Below are positions 17,995 through 27,103 of a stretch of DNA of 64,000 nucleotides, piece by piece; position 1 is the first letter of the stretch, and each line of letters begins with the position of its first letter. Location of the stretch: contig NZ_AYOZ01000001.1 in assembly GCF_000508165.1 (NCBI RefSeq), positions 124,001 through 188,000 of the forward strand, written 5' to 3'. Source of the stretch: Marinomonas profundimaris. GTDB lineage: Bacteria; Pseudomonadota; Gammaproteobacteria; Pseudomonadales; Marinomonadaceae. The notes beneath the pieces were generated by a model. It did not search any database. It saw nothing but the letters and a program-made list of their open reading frames with translations, and was not told where the DNA came from. The translations under genes and the position numbers were made by a program.

Positions 17995-19924
17995 TCGCTT
18001 CTAATACCAATAAATAACGTTGTTCTTCATACACCCCAAACCCGCTAAGTTGGCGGGCTTTCACCTTGGTGAAAAGAGGTTGGGTTAATCCCGTTAAATA
18101 TCGTGTAATCAAAACGGCACTGATGGGTGTGGTTGGGCTTTTAGCGCCAAGGTGGTGAGCAAATTCTTGCACGTAGCTTGCTAATCCATCTTGCCATGCG
18201 TTGTCATCTTTTGTCGTGGTTGGTGACGGTTCAAAAGATAGGACTTTTCCTCGACAAACCGAGCAATGACCGCAATGCTCTGGCGAATGTTGATCACCAA
18301 AATAGCGCGCCAGATTGTGGTTCAAACACCGATCCAGCTGAAAAAAACGGATCATGGTCGCGATGCGTTCGATTTCTGCGCCTTGTTTTTCGTCAACATA
18401 TTGGTGCAATTGATTTGCCAGTATTTGATGGTGAAAAGCCGATGCATTGACCTGATAAACTTCTGTAAGTCCTTTGCTTTCCAGCGTGAGAATATTTCTA
18501 TCTGCCGCAAACTCCAACACCTGTAATACGTCACCACGAGACAAACCAGCGTCATTGAATAATTTATCAAAATCGGGTGTACCCCAAATCTTCTTATACT
18601 GAATACCTTTCAAAATAGCCTGATAAGCGACTTGCCATTCGTCTGGCACTTGGCTAGCAAAGGCGAGCCTATCGCCTTCCCATTTAACACGAACATCGGC
18701 GTAATAACTGTATTTTGGCGTGATCGCATCCAACAACTCGAGCTGAACCAGCAAGGTTTTTAATGGCAATGAGCGAATATTGGTTTGGTTTGATAAGCCG
18801 TAAAGCTGCGTTTCCCATTCTTGTTCGATGGTTTGTTCAGCAATCGCGCGCAGCAGGTTGTCGATGTCTTGAGGCTCTGGCGTGTCGCCATAAACAAAAT
18901 TTTCTAAGGTACTTAGGCCTTCTAAACTGGCAAGTAACACGCATCGGCTTGCTTGATTGTCACGTCCTGCGCGGCCAATTTCTTGGCTGTAATTCTCGAT
19001 CGATTTAGGCAAATCAAAATGCACCACCAAGCGAATGTCTGACTTGTCGATACCCATTCCAAACGCAATGGTCGCGACAATAATGCGGGTTTTACTGGCC
19101 ATGAAATCCGCTTGAATCGCACTGCGAATGTCATTACCAAGTCCCGCATGATACGCCGTTGCGGAGTAGCCATCGGCTCGTAGGGCATTGGCGACCTCTT
19201 CCGCCGTTTTTTGTTGGGTCACATAAACAATACTGGCGCCTTGCGTGTCATTTAGTATGGCTTTTAATCGGTTTAGTTTTTCATGAGATTGAGTGTTTAT
19301 TAGGTCGATGTCTAAATTGTGACGATAAAAACCGGTTTGCACTATGTGCTCTGGATGAATCGCAAATTTTTGCGCCATATCCCGTTGCACACGACGAGTT
19401 GCTGTCGCCGTTAAAAGTAACACCAAAGGAATCGCCAGCTCTTGTTGATAGGATGGTAGCTTTAAATAATCGGGTCTAAAGTTGTGACCCCATTCGGAGA
19501 TACAGTGCGCTTCGTCGACAACCAGCATGGAAATAGGGATACGCTTAATAAAGCGTCTGAAACGCTCGTTCTTGAAGCGCTCAACCGAAATCATGAGAAT
19601 TTTAATGTCGCCACTTTGAACGCCTGACATCACGGCTTGGCTTTCTTCTTTGCTTTGGCTTGAATCCAGACTAGCGGCGGCAATGCCTTTGGTACGAAGA
19701 AAATCCAGCTGGTCGTGCATTAACGCGATGAGCGGCGAAATGACTAAGGTTAAATTGGGCAATTGCGTGGCGCTGAATTGGTAACATAACGATTTACCGG
19801 AGCCGGTGGGGAAGACAGCAAGCGACGAGTTTCCGGACAACAGTTGCTCTATGGTTTGTTGTTGTCCTTCACGAAAACCATCAAAGCCGAATAAGGAATG
19901 CAGCGCGTTTTCAATTGGCATCAT
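17969..19924 (-). CDS. recQ: RecQ-family ATP-dependent DNA helicase
   Basis: A 651-residue superfamily 2 helicase. Walker A is FPTGSGKS (38-45), Walker B DEAH is at 137-140 in VVDEAHCISEWGHNFR, and motif VI is QEIGRAGRDN. A four-cysteine zinc site sits in the RQC region (CLNHN and CGHCSVC). RecQ unwinds DNA 3' to 5' in recombination and fork repair. After the zinc site only about 95 residues remain, and I do not recognise an HRDC domain, so this is the shorter architecture. The ATG at 19924 overlaps the stop of the kinase gene by 4 bases (ATGA) and follows GGGGGAA. An alternative ATG at 19942 in the same frame adds six residues. Confidence 0.9.
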   Translation of the reverse strand: MMPIENALHSLFGFDGFREGQQQTIEQLLSGNSSLAVFPTGSGKSLCYQFSATQLPNLTLVISPLIALMHDQLDFLRTKGIAAASLDSSQSKEESQAVMSGVQSGDIKILMISVERFKNERFRRFIKRIPISMLVVDEAHCISEWGHNFRPDYLKLPSYQQELAIPLVLLLTATATRRVQRDMAQKFAIHPEHIVQTGFYRHNLDIDLINTQSHEKLNRLKAILNDTQGASIVYVTQQKTAEEVANALRADGYSATAYHAGLGNDIRSAIQADFMASKTRIIVATIAFGMGIDKSDIRLVVHFDLPKSIENYSQEIGRAGRDNQASRCVLLASLEGLSTLENFVYGDTPEPQDIDNLLRAIAEQTIEQEWETQLYGLSNQTNIRSLPLKTLLVQLELLDAITPKYSYYADVRVKWEGDRLAFASQVPDEWQVAYQAILKGIQYKKIWGTPDFDKLFNDAGLSRGDVLQVLEFAADRNILTLESKGLTEVYQVNASAFHHQILANQLHQYVDEKQGAEIERIATMIRFFQLDRCLNHNLARYFGDQHSPEHCGHCSVCRGKVLSFEPSPTTTKDDNAWQDGLASYVQEFAHHLGAKSPTTPISAVLITRYLTGLTQPLFTKVKARQLSGFGVYEEQRYLLVLEAITQRLSDH

Positions 19925-20889
19925 CGGGAAATGTTCCCCCATTCAAGTTCACAATTTTTAAGCTCGTTTAGGTGGTTTATCCAATATTCATCACTGCCAA
20001 ACCATGGGAAGGCTCTCACAAATGCAGGATCGCTCCAGCGGTTTTGTAACCAAGCGGCATAGCAGATGACTCGTGCGCTTTTGAAAACGTCGATCAGATC
20101 CAGCTCGCGAGTTTCAAATGGCAAAAATACCTCATAACCTTCGATGATTTCACTGAGTTGCTGTCTTGGATTTTCTGTCTGCGTTAAATGTAACCAGATA
20201 TCCTGTACGGCGACGCCGTTCTGACAGTCATCAAAATCCAGTAAGTGGAATTGCCCTTGATGCAGCATCAAGTTACTACGGTGGCTGTCGCCATGCACTG
20301 GCCGGAGTTGAGTAGGCCAGTACGCTTGAATACGCGATTCACTCAAGTCGCGCAGAGTGGATATCTGCTTTTTATAAAGAGGTTTGAGCTTTTCTGGAAG
20401 GTGTTTACCAAGCCAAACTTGCTTCGCGGCGTCGTCCATTTGAGCTAACGGAGAAACACTAATGCGTTCGACAAAAGGCGTCGACATTTTTTGATGCGCT
20501 TGACCAATCAGTTCGCCAAGTTGATAAAGCTCGTCAAGGTTATCCGCTTCGGGGTGCTGTCCGACTAGCTGTGGTGATAAACAGAAGTAAATGTCGTTAT
20601 GGCAAAACAGTGTTTTCCCAGCAAACGCCAGTGGCGCAACAACGGCAACCCCTTCGTCTTTTAGCGCCAATAACGTCCGGTGCTCTTCCAATATTTGCGC
20701 TTCGCTCCAACGGTCTGGACGATAGAATTTGGCGATCACAGGCGTACTATCTTCAATACCGACTTGGTAAACGCGGTTTTCATAGCTGTTCAAGGGGTAG
20801 ATTCTAGAATCGCTCCATAGTCCAGTTGATTCAACGGCGTCTAGAATGACATCCGGAACAAGGCTTGAAAAGGAATGAGTAGCCGACAT
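19921..20889 (-). CDS. srkA: stress-response Ser/Thr kinase SrkA (YihE/RdoA)
   Basis: A 322-residue aminoglycoside-phosphotransferase-fold kinase. NSYENRVYQVG and VIAKFYRPDRW (ATP lysine K54) come first, then the catalytic loop VHGDSHRSN (198-206) and the metal site DFDD (218-221). These match E. coli SrkA, a protein kinase involved in survival of oxidative and envelope stress. It is immediately upstream of, and overlaps, the recQ-like gene, suggesting a shared transcript. The ATG at 20889 leaves about 100 bases to the next upstream gene. Confidence 0.88.
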   Translation of the reverse strand: MSATHSFSSLVPDVILDAVESTGLWSDSRIYPLNSYENRVYQVGIEDSTPVIAKFYRPDRWSEAQILEEHRTLLALKDEGVAVVAPLAFAGKTLFCHNDIYFCLSPQLVGQHPEADNLDELYQLGELIGQAHQKMSTPFVERISVSPLAQMDDAAKQVWLGKHLPEKLKPLYKKQISTLRDLSESRIQAYWPTQLRPVHGDSHRSNLMLHQGQFHLLDFDDCQNGVAVQDIWLHLTQTENPRQQLSEIIEGYEVFLPFETRELDLIDVFKSARVICYAAWLQNRWSDPAFVRAFPWFGSDEYWINHLNELKNCELEWGNISR

Positions 20890-20991
20890 AATTTTAGGAC
20901 TCTGGTATCAAAAGAAGTGAAAAATAGTCTGTTTTTCGACGCAATGGTACGCTCGAAAAAATCAACGCATGACCTTAACGGTGCCAGACTA

Positions 20992-22257
20992 TTATAGCAA
21001 GCCGAGACGTTTTTTAAGTGTGTGTGTTTGTGCTTCAGTGAGAGGGGAGGCTTGACCGGATTCGATCAATCTATTCCATTGAGTCCAAGATTTTATCGCT
21101 TCACCTGTGTGTTCACGAACAAGGTATTGCTGTATTTCGATGCGAAATGAATTGGAAATAGCAGCAGGGTTTGCTTTACCAAAGGTGCGCAAACGAATCA
21201 GAGTTCGTTTGAATTTATCGGCATATTTTGCATTGTCAGTGCCTTTCGCCATCAAATTGGTTAGGCATTTTAAATAGTCGTAATAATACTCAACTTGTTC
21301 ATTTCCGGTGCCGCGAGTTAGACGAATGATTCGTGAATACGCTTGTTCAGCGCTAGACCAATCCTCTAGCTTCATACTGATTTGAGCGAGTCTCAGTGCG
21401 CGCTCAGTAGAGCGTGGAGAGACTTCTAGGACGCTGACCATCGCCGCCTGCGCTTTGACTAGATTACCTTGGCTTTCTTGGGCGTCGGCCAGTAAATCGT
21501 ATGCGGATAAAAAGTGACGACTTAAACCAATCGTGTGCTCAAGTTTGTTGATTGCCGCGGCAACTGCCCCTAATTTTAGTTCGCACATTGCAATGCCAAA
21601 GTGTGCCCAGGCTAAATTCTTACTTTTTTGAATAACCAGCATGTAATGGCTTTTAGCGTCTTTGTAACGGCCTCGAGCGTAAAGGGATTCGCCAATGATT
21701 TTTAAACATTGGCTGGAAAGGTTGGGGAATTTTCCCATGACGGCTTTTGCCAGCATTTCCATTTTATCAAAGTCTTTTTCCTTGCGTGCGCTGTTGATGC
21801 CTTCGAAGGTTTTCTTTTGTTTCTTTACACGTTCAAATCGTCTGAAAAAAGCCGCAGGTGGAAACGGCTTAACGAGATAGCTGTCTGGCTGATATTCTAA
21901 AACACTGACGACGCTTTCGTATGCCGTGTCGGCAGTGATCATAATGAAAATAGTTGAATGGTCTTGCGAATAGTTTTTTCGAGAGGTTTCTAGAATCTGT
22001 TGGCCATCAATGCTGCCACCGAGGTTAAAGTCGGATAATACAACATCATAATGCTTTTCTAATACACGCTTGATTGCAGCTTGCCCAGAGGATTCTACAT
22101 CGATATTGGAATAGCCTATAGAGGTCATTAAAGACTTCAACATAAGGCGCATTTCACCGATGTCTTCGATGATTAGAACACGCTTTTTTGATATATCGAT
22201 TATGTTTTTATGAATATCGTTTGTATTTTCAATGCCTAGGGCAGTTAGACTTGTCAA
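20992..22257 (-). CDS. response regulator with TPR-type C-terminal region
   Basis: A 421-residue protein. Residues about 25-140 are a receiver domain with intact acidic pocket (E31, D32), phospho-acceptor D76 in VVLSDFNLG, T109 and K130 in YLVKPFPP. From about 170 the protein is all-helical with TPR-like repeats (for example YARGRYKDAKSHYMLVIQ and AHFGIAMCELKLGAVAAAIN). There is no DNA-binding or enzymatic output domain, so signalling is likely by protein-protein contact. No histidine kinase is adjacent. I do not recognise a specific named homologue. About 100 bases separate it from srkA. Confidence 0.85.
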   Translation of the reverse strand: MTSLTALGIENTNDIHKNIIDISKKRVLIIEDIGEMRLMLKSLMTSIGYSNIDVESSGQAAIKRVLEKHYDVVLSDFNLGGSIDGQQILETSRKNYSQDHSTIFIMITADTAYESVVSVLEYQPDSYLVKPFPPAAFFRRFERVKKQKKTFEGINSARKEKDFDKMEMLAKAVMGKFPNLSSQCLKIIGESLYARGRYKDAKSHYMLVIQKSKNLAWAHFGIAMCELKLGAVAAAINKLEHTIGLSRHFLSAYDLLADAQESQGNLVKAQAAMVSVLEVSPRSTERALRLAQISMKLEDWSSAEQAYSRIIRLTRGTGNEQVEYYYDYLKCLTNLMAKGTDNAKYADKFKRTLIRLRTFGKANPAAISNSFRIEIQQYLVREHTGEAIKSWTQWNRLIESGQASPLTEAQTHTLKKRLGLL

Positions 22258-22451
22258 AAGTGCATCCCGACTCTTTATGTTTGAAATGTATCTATTATTT
22301 CTCTGTTTATAGCATGCACGAATATAAAATCCTAACCGTTATGATCGTTTTAAGTTCACGATTCGTAAGGGTTTTTAATATTTTGTTAAATATCAAATGG
22401 ATAGGTATGAATTGTTTAGTTGTTTAATGTTGTGTGTTTTATTCAAGAAGT

Positions 22452-22500
22452 AAAAAAAAGCCTTAAGACACAACACTCTGAACGCTATAACAGAGTGTTG
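22452..22500 (-). terminator. possible terminator after the dioxygenase gene
   Basis: Stem CAACACTCTG / CAGAGTGTTG (22471-22480 with 22491-22500). On the minus strand it is followed, after 11 bases, by eight T residues (the A-run at 22452-22459). The distance between stem and T-run makes this only a possible terminator. The rest of the gap 22258-22551 shows nothing else. Confidence 0.45.
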
Positions 22501-22551
22501 GTAATAATCATTCGCTTTTTAAAACAGAAAATTCGTAAAGAAGACGGTGAG

Positions 22552-23202
22552 TTAATGCATCAAATTGGCGGTTAATACAAAAATGTCCATATAACCTTGA
22601 TCCCCATCTATGGGTTTAATAGGTTGGGCGCTATGAAAAAATTTACGATCGTTTAAGACCACAAATTCTCCGTTATCAAAATCATGACTAATCAGTGCGG
22701 GGCTGTTTTTACTAAGGTGAACGTTAATATTACCGCCTTGGATATTATGGCGTTGCATGACGTAAATACCGATACGATCAAAACCATCTTGATGAACACC
22801 TTCTGGTGCGACTTCGGCGCTTTTGTGATCGGCGAATACTCGTAATTGATGGACTTCTATTGGCGTATGATCCGATACATTTGCCATTTTTTGAAAGTGT
22901 TCAAACAACTCAATAAACGCGGCATCTTTAACAATACTGTCATCAATTTCTTCATAACTTCGAACGACATTTCCTTGAAAATGGTTAATGCTCTCATCTT
23001 GAACAAAGGCTTGAGTAGGCAGTCGCTTTATTGTTCCGTGGTCTATGCTAAAACGAGAATAACGACGTAAACGAAAGGCACCATCGGCATAGGGATTGGG
23101 TGGTAAATGGTCAAACGATGGCACAAGATGGTTAACGCTATCTGCGGTAAGTTGGCCCAGTTCGAGATAGAAGGCGTCTGTGTTTGGCTTGTCAGTAATC
23201 AT
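22552..23202 (-). CDS. 2OG-Fe(II) dioxygenase of the amino-acid-hydroxylase type
   Basis: A 216-residue protein that fits the 2OG-Fe dioxygenase family (PF10014), to which Bacillus L-isoleucine 4-hydroxylase belongs. The iron triad is visible: H137 and D139 in PEGVHQDGFD, and H190 in RKFFHSAQPI. GGNINVHL and the C-terminal GYMDIFVLTAN match the family layout. The protein would hydroxylate a free amino acid or related compound using 2-oxoglutarate and O2. It stands alone, with the chemoreceptor gene divergent and no biosynthetic partner nearby, so the substrate is unknown. Confidence 0.8.
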   Translation of the reverse strand: MITDKPNTDAFYLELGQLTADSVNHLVPSFDHLPPNPYADGAFRLRRYSRFSIDHGTIKRLPTQAFVQDESINHFQGNVVRSYEEIDDSIVKDAAFIELFEHFQKMANVSDHTPIEVHQLRVFADHKSAEVAPEGVHQDGFDRIGIYVMQRHNIQGGNINVHLSKNSPALISHDFDNGEFVVLNDRKFFHSAQPIKPIDGDQGYMDIFVLTANLMH

Positions 23203-23563
23203 AATTCAATCCTCAATGAGAGCATCGGCAGGTTGTGCGCGATGGTGTTATTATTTTTATCGTGCTTTGTGAGCGCGTTTTCTAGTTTAGTTAGCTTTTT
23301 AGGAAAATGTTTTGCTATTTATGTGTGGTTTTTAAAAAATTGAGGTTTAATTTTTTGAGTTTGTTATTAATTTTGCATGATTTATTCCTTTTGGTGGTTG
23401 GTTTGGGGAAGGACGTGTTTCTTTAGAGTGACGCTATTTTTTAGATAGCAGCATAAAGGATTTTTTCAGTACGACTTTAGTCGTAAGTTTTCTGTTTTGT
23501 GTTGACCTACTATGGTGATCGTTAAACACTAGAAAAAATAATAATTAAAAGAAGGGATGGTTG
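23203..23563. other. divergent intergenic region
   Basis: About 360 AT-rich bases between the dioxygenase gene and the divergent chemoreceptor. It contains the inverted repeat at 23470-23485 and the receptor SD (GAAGGGA at 23551-23557). No other gene was recognised. Confidence 0.5.
23470..23485. promoter_or_regulatory. inverted repeat TACGACT-TT-AGTCGTA
   Basis: Perfect 7-base arms around TT, about 80 bases upstream of the chemoreceptor ATG. It is a candidate operator for the receptor or the divergent dioxygenase gene. TAAAG 15 bases before it faintly resembles a sigma-28 -35 element, but the -10 match is poor. Confidence 0.3.
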
Positions 23564-25132
23564 ATGGTTTACTTCCAGTATTGTGGCTTTTTAGGGCTTC
23601 TTGCGCTTTTTCTATCGGGTTATGTGCAAGGGGGTATTCCTCAGTCTTATGCTTTTATCGGTATCGTTTTATGTGCGATGTTAGTGATACCAAGGGCAAT
23701 GCGTAAAACAACGAACCATCCTTCGCAAGGTCATTTAACATCCGACGCCAAAACGCTGGAAAGCTCGTTTTCTGGGGTAAGTAAAACCGTCACTCATGCC
23801 ACGTCAAAAATGGCCATGGGTGCTGCAGAGGTGTCTCATTTTGTCGATACATTAAGTAAAGACATCCATCTCACTCGCGATGACAGCGAACAGATTTCAG
23901 GCGCCGTAGGCACTCTTTCGGATACCGGCTTGGCGCTTTCAAATAATCTCGGTCAATTGGCCCGTACGATGGCGGACACCGCAGAATCAAGTCGGACGGC
24001 ACAAACTGCGCTGTCTCAAAGTGCCGAGCAAATTAGTGAATTAACGACCAAGGTCCATACCGCCAGCGAGCAGTTAGCATTGCTAACAAAAAGTGCTGAT
24101 GATATCGACAGCATTACTTCCGTTATCAAGGGCGTATCAGAACAAACCAATTTATTGGCATTAAATGCGGCAATTGAAGCTGCCCGAGCTGGTGAACAGG
24201 GTCGGGGCTTTGCTGTGGTGGCCGATGAGGTGCGCGCACTGGCGGCTAAGAGCGCGGATGCATCAGAACAAATATCCAGCTTGCTTACCGATGTTCGCCG
24301 AAACAGTGAATTAACCAATCAAGAAATGTCGTCTTTAAAAGGTTTAACCGAATCTCTTTCCAGTACGTTGTTAGGGGAAACTCAGCGCTTTATTGCGTTA
24401 ACAGAGGATGTGCAAAATGCGTCGGCGGTTTTGTCTGAAGTTGAAAGTTCGGGTGAAGCATTAGGGGCGACGAGTACGCAAATTAGCGGGTCCATTTCAC
24501 GTATCAGCGATTCATTACAGGACATCTCGCAACGCAGTGATCGATTGTCACAAGAAGCATCTAGTCTCAGCAATGGTGCAGAAATTGTATTTAGGGAATT
24601 AGACAAGGTCGATCAGACATTGTTCTTCTCTGAATTACTGAATGTGGCTAAAGCGGCGGCGCAGGGAATTGCCCGCGCGTTTGAAGACGCGATTAGTAAA
24701 GGCGAATTGACTCAGCAAGCGGTTTTTTCTCGTGACTATCAACCGATAAGTCAGACGAATCCACAGAAATACAGCACCTCCTACGATGCGTTTAGCGATC
24801 GTTGTTTTCCCGCCATCCAAGAAGCCGTATTAGAACAACATAAAGACGTAATGTTTGCCGGCGCGGTTGATGTAAATGGGTATTTTCCTACCCATAATAA
24901 AAAATTCAGCCAGCCTTTGAGCGGCGATTATGACAAAGATTTGGTAAACAACCGCACCAAACGAATTTTTAACGATCCTACGGGCAGTCGCTGCGGGGCG
25001 CACACCGACACTTTTCTACTGCAAACTTATAAACGCGATACTGGTGAAATTCTTCATGACTTGTCTGTCCCGATTTTTGTAAACGGGCAGCATTGGGGTG
25101 GTTTTAGAATGGGTTTCAAGTCGGAAGCGTAG
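23564..25132 (+). CDS. chemoreceptor with C-terminal extra domain
   Basis: A 522-residue protein with a reversed layout. Two closely spaced membrane helices (about 1-45) have almost no periplasmic loop and no HAMP is recognised. The methyl-accepting signalling hairpin comes early (about 190-225; [36 protein letters not shown]). A C-terminal domain of about 180 residues (345-522) follows, with [49 protein letters not shown] and [10 protein letters not shown] recall this C-terminal domain from other bacterial chemoreceptors but cannot name it; it probably senses a cytoplasmic signal. ATG 23564 is chosen because GAAGGGA lies 6 bases upstream. The downstream ABC gene is 103 bases away, after a weak hairpin at about 25155-25174. 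Confidence 0.85.
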   Translation: MVYFQYCGFLGLLALFLSGYVQGGIPQSYAFIGIVLCAMLVIPRAMRKTTNHPSQGHLTSDAKTLESSFSGVSKTVTHATSKMAMGAAEVSHFVDTLSKDIHLTRDDSEQISGAVGTLSDTGLALSNNLGQLARTMADTAESSRTAQTALSQSAEQISELTTKVHTASEQLALLTKSADDIDSITSVIKGVSEQTNLLALNAAIEAARAGEQGRGFAVVADEVRALAAKSADASEQISSLLTDVRRNSELTNQEMSSLKGLTESLSSTLLGETQRFIALTEDVQNASAVLSEVESSGEALGATSTQISGSISRISDSLQDISQRSDRLSQEASSLSNGAEIVFRELDKVDQTLFFSELLNVAKAAAQGIARAFEDAISKGELTQQAVFSRDYQPISQTNPQKYSTSYDAFSDRCFPAIQEAVLEQHKDVMFAGAVDVNGYFPTHNKKFSQPLSGDYDKDLVNNRTKRIFNDPTGSRCGAHTDTFLLQTYKRDTGEILHDLSVPIFVNGQHWGGFRMGFKSEA

Positions 25133-25235
25133 CTTGAGCTTCAAACGGCCATAAAAAAACGGTGCGGCGTTTTTCCCCGTTGCTCACGCTTAGATGCGGT
25201 ATAGTGATGGGAAATAAACGTTGTGGGGTTGATCT

Positions 25236-27020
25236 ATGAATGAGCCGTTGAATGATCGGAATGCTATAAACACCTTGTTGCCTTTTTTGCGTCCTTATCG
25301 GCGTCAGATGGTGTTTGCCCTAATCGCGTTGGTAGTAACCGCTGGCACAATGCTGAGTTTGGGGAAAGGCGTTCAATTTTTAATTGACCAAGGATTGGCG
25401 TCTGGCTCAGAAGCGGGATTGATTCATGCATTATTGATTTTCATGGGATTGGTTTTTCTGCTGGGTGTGGGAAGCTTTTGCCGATTTTATCTGGTGTCGT
25501 GGATTGGTGAGCGTGTGGTTGCGGATATTCGGCAAGCGGTTTTTGCACACCTTTTAACATTATCACCTTCTTTTTTCGAAGATAACTCTCCCAGCGAGAT
25601 TCAATCTCGTATCACCACGGACACCACGCTTTTACAAAGTGTGATTGGTTCTTCGTTATCGATTGCCTTACGCAGCAGCTTGATGTTGTTAGGCGGCATT
25701 TTGTTTTTATTAATTATGCATTTTAAGCTGACACTGATTTTGCTGACGTGCGTGCCTTTTGTCATTGTTCCGGTGCTGTATTTTGGTCGTCGAGTACGAA
25801 GCTTATCTCGTGATAGCCAAGATGAAATAGCCAATGTAGGGCGATATCTGTCTCAGGCGTTACGGCACATCAAAGTAGTGCAAGCTTATACGCATGAAAA
25901 ACATGATGTTCAGCGATTTGCTAATACAGTCGATCAGGCGTTTAACGTAAGTGTTAAACGCATTCAGCAGCGTTCTTGGCTTACTTTGATGGTCATTTTG
26001 TTGTCCATGAGCGGCATTGGTGTGATGCTGTGGTTTGGTGGTAAAGATGTTATCTCAGGCGAGATCAGCGCCGGTGATTTGGCGAGTTTTCTGTTTTATT
26101 CGATTGTGGTGGCTGGCGCTGTCGCGGCGATTTCAGAAGTCATGGGCGAATTACAACGAGCCGCGGGTGCGACAGAGCGCATTATGGAATTATTGAGTGC
26201 TCGTAGTGCCGTCGTTAGCGGATCAGAGCGATTCCCAGAAGAGGCAATGAATGCAATTCGCTACGGCGAAGAGGTAATTCGATTCGAACAGGTTGAATTT
26301 CGTTACCCTTCAAGACCGGATCACGCCGCTTTGAAAAACCTTTCTTTTTCGATTAAGCAGGGTGAAATGCTTGCTTTAGTTGGGCCGTCTGGTGCCGGTA
26401 AGTCGACATTATTTGAATTGTTGCTGCGCTTTTATGATCCTCAACAAGGTAAAATTTCATTAGCGAATCAAAATATTAAGCAGTATGCCTTGGCTGAGTT
26501 ACGTCAGCATTTTGCGTTGGTTCCTCAAGAAACAGTGCTGTTTGATCAAAGTGTTGCTGATAACTTAGGTTATGCAAACCGCAGCGCGGGTGTCGAAGCC
26601 ATACAAGATGCCGCTGAAAAAGCCAATGCACATGACTTCATCACGCGATTAGACAAAGGATACGACACACGTTTAGGTGAAGACGGTGTACGTTTATCTG
26701 GAGGACAAAGACAGCGTATTGCTATTGCTCGCGCTATCTTGAAAGACGCGCCAATTTTGTTATTAGATGAAGCAACCAGCGCACTGGATGCCGAAAGTGA
26801 AAACAAGGTCCAAGCGGCCCTTGTTCCCTTGATGAAAGGGAGAACCACCTTGGTGATAGCGCATCGGTTGGCGACGGTGTTGAATGCGGATCGCATTATG
26901 GTAATGGATCAAGGCGAGATTATCGCCCAAGGCACTCATGCAGAACTGTTAGAAAGTTGCCCCTTGTATAAGCGTTTGGCAGACTTGCAGTTTAGTCAAA
27001 GTGAGTTAAGTATGTCGTAG
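25236..27020 (+). CDS. ABC exporter, fused permease and ATPase (MsbA-like half-transporter)
   Basis: A 594-residue half-transporter. Six membrane helices occupy about 20-310, including NSPSEIQSRITTDTTLLQS, which is typical of exporters of the MsbA/LmrA/BmrA type. The ATPase domain has Walker A LVGPSGAGKST (near 382-392), Q-loop in VPQETVLFDQS, signature RLSGGQRQRIAIARAIL (near 486) and Walker B ILLLDEATSALD (near 506), then the H-loop IAHRL. It should work as a homodimer exporting a lipid or hydrophobic compound. It differs from true MsbA, in my reading, by lacking a linked LpxK gene. Monocistronic by context. Confidence 0.88.
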   Translation: MNEPLNDRNAINTLLPFLRPYRRQMVFALIALVVTAGTMLSLGKGVQFLIDQGLASGSEAGLIHALLIFMGLVFLLGVGSFCRFYLVSWIGERVVADIRQAVFAHLLTLSPSFFEDNSPSEIQSRITTDTTLLQSVIGSSLSIALRSSLMLLGGILFLLIMHFKLTLILLTCVPFVIVPVLYFGRRVRSLSRDSQDEIANVGRYLSQALRHIKVVQAYTHEKHDVQRFANTVDQAFNVSVKRIQQRSWLTLMVILLSMSGIGVMLWFGGKDVISGEISAGDLASFLFYSIVVAGAVAAISEVMGELQRAAGATERIMELLSARSAVVSGSERFPEEAMNAIRYGEEVIRFEQVEFRYPSRPDHAALKNLSFSIKQGEMLALVGPSGAGKSTLFELLLRFYDPQQGKISLANQNIKQYALAELRQHFALVPQETVLFDQSVADNLGYANRSAGVEAIQDAAEKANAHDFITRLDKGYDTRLGEDGVRLSGGQRQRIAIARAILKDAPILLLDEATSALDAESENKVQAALVPLMKGRTTLVIAHRLATVLNADRIMVMDQGEIIAQGTHAELLESCPLYKRLADLQFSQSELSMS

Positions 27021-27103
27021 TTCTCTGGTTTTCATTGAACGGCTGTCGTTGCATGACGGTCGTTGAATGATTTCACTGGATTCCTATTTTTTAACTTTCA
27101 AAT

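Noticed and set aside
23107..23343. 78-codon plus-strand frame with hydrophobic C-terminus upstream of the third chemoreceptor
   Set aside because: Half lies antisense to the dioxygenase gene; no SD; AT-rich chance frame.
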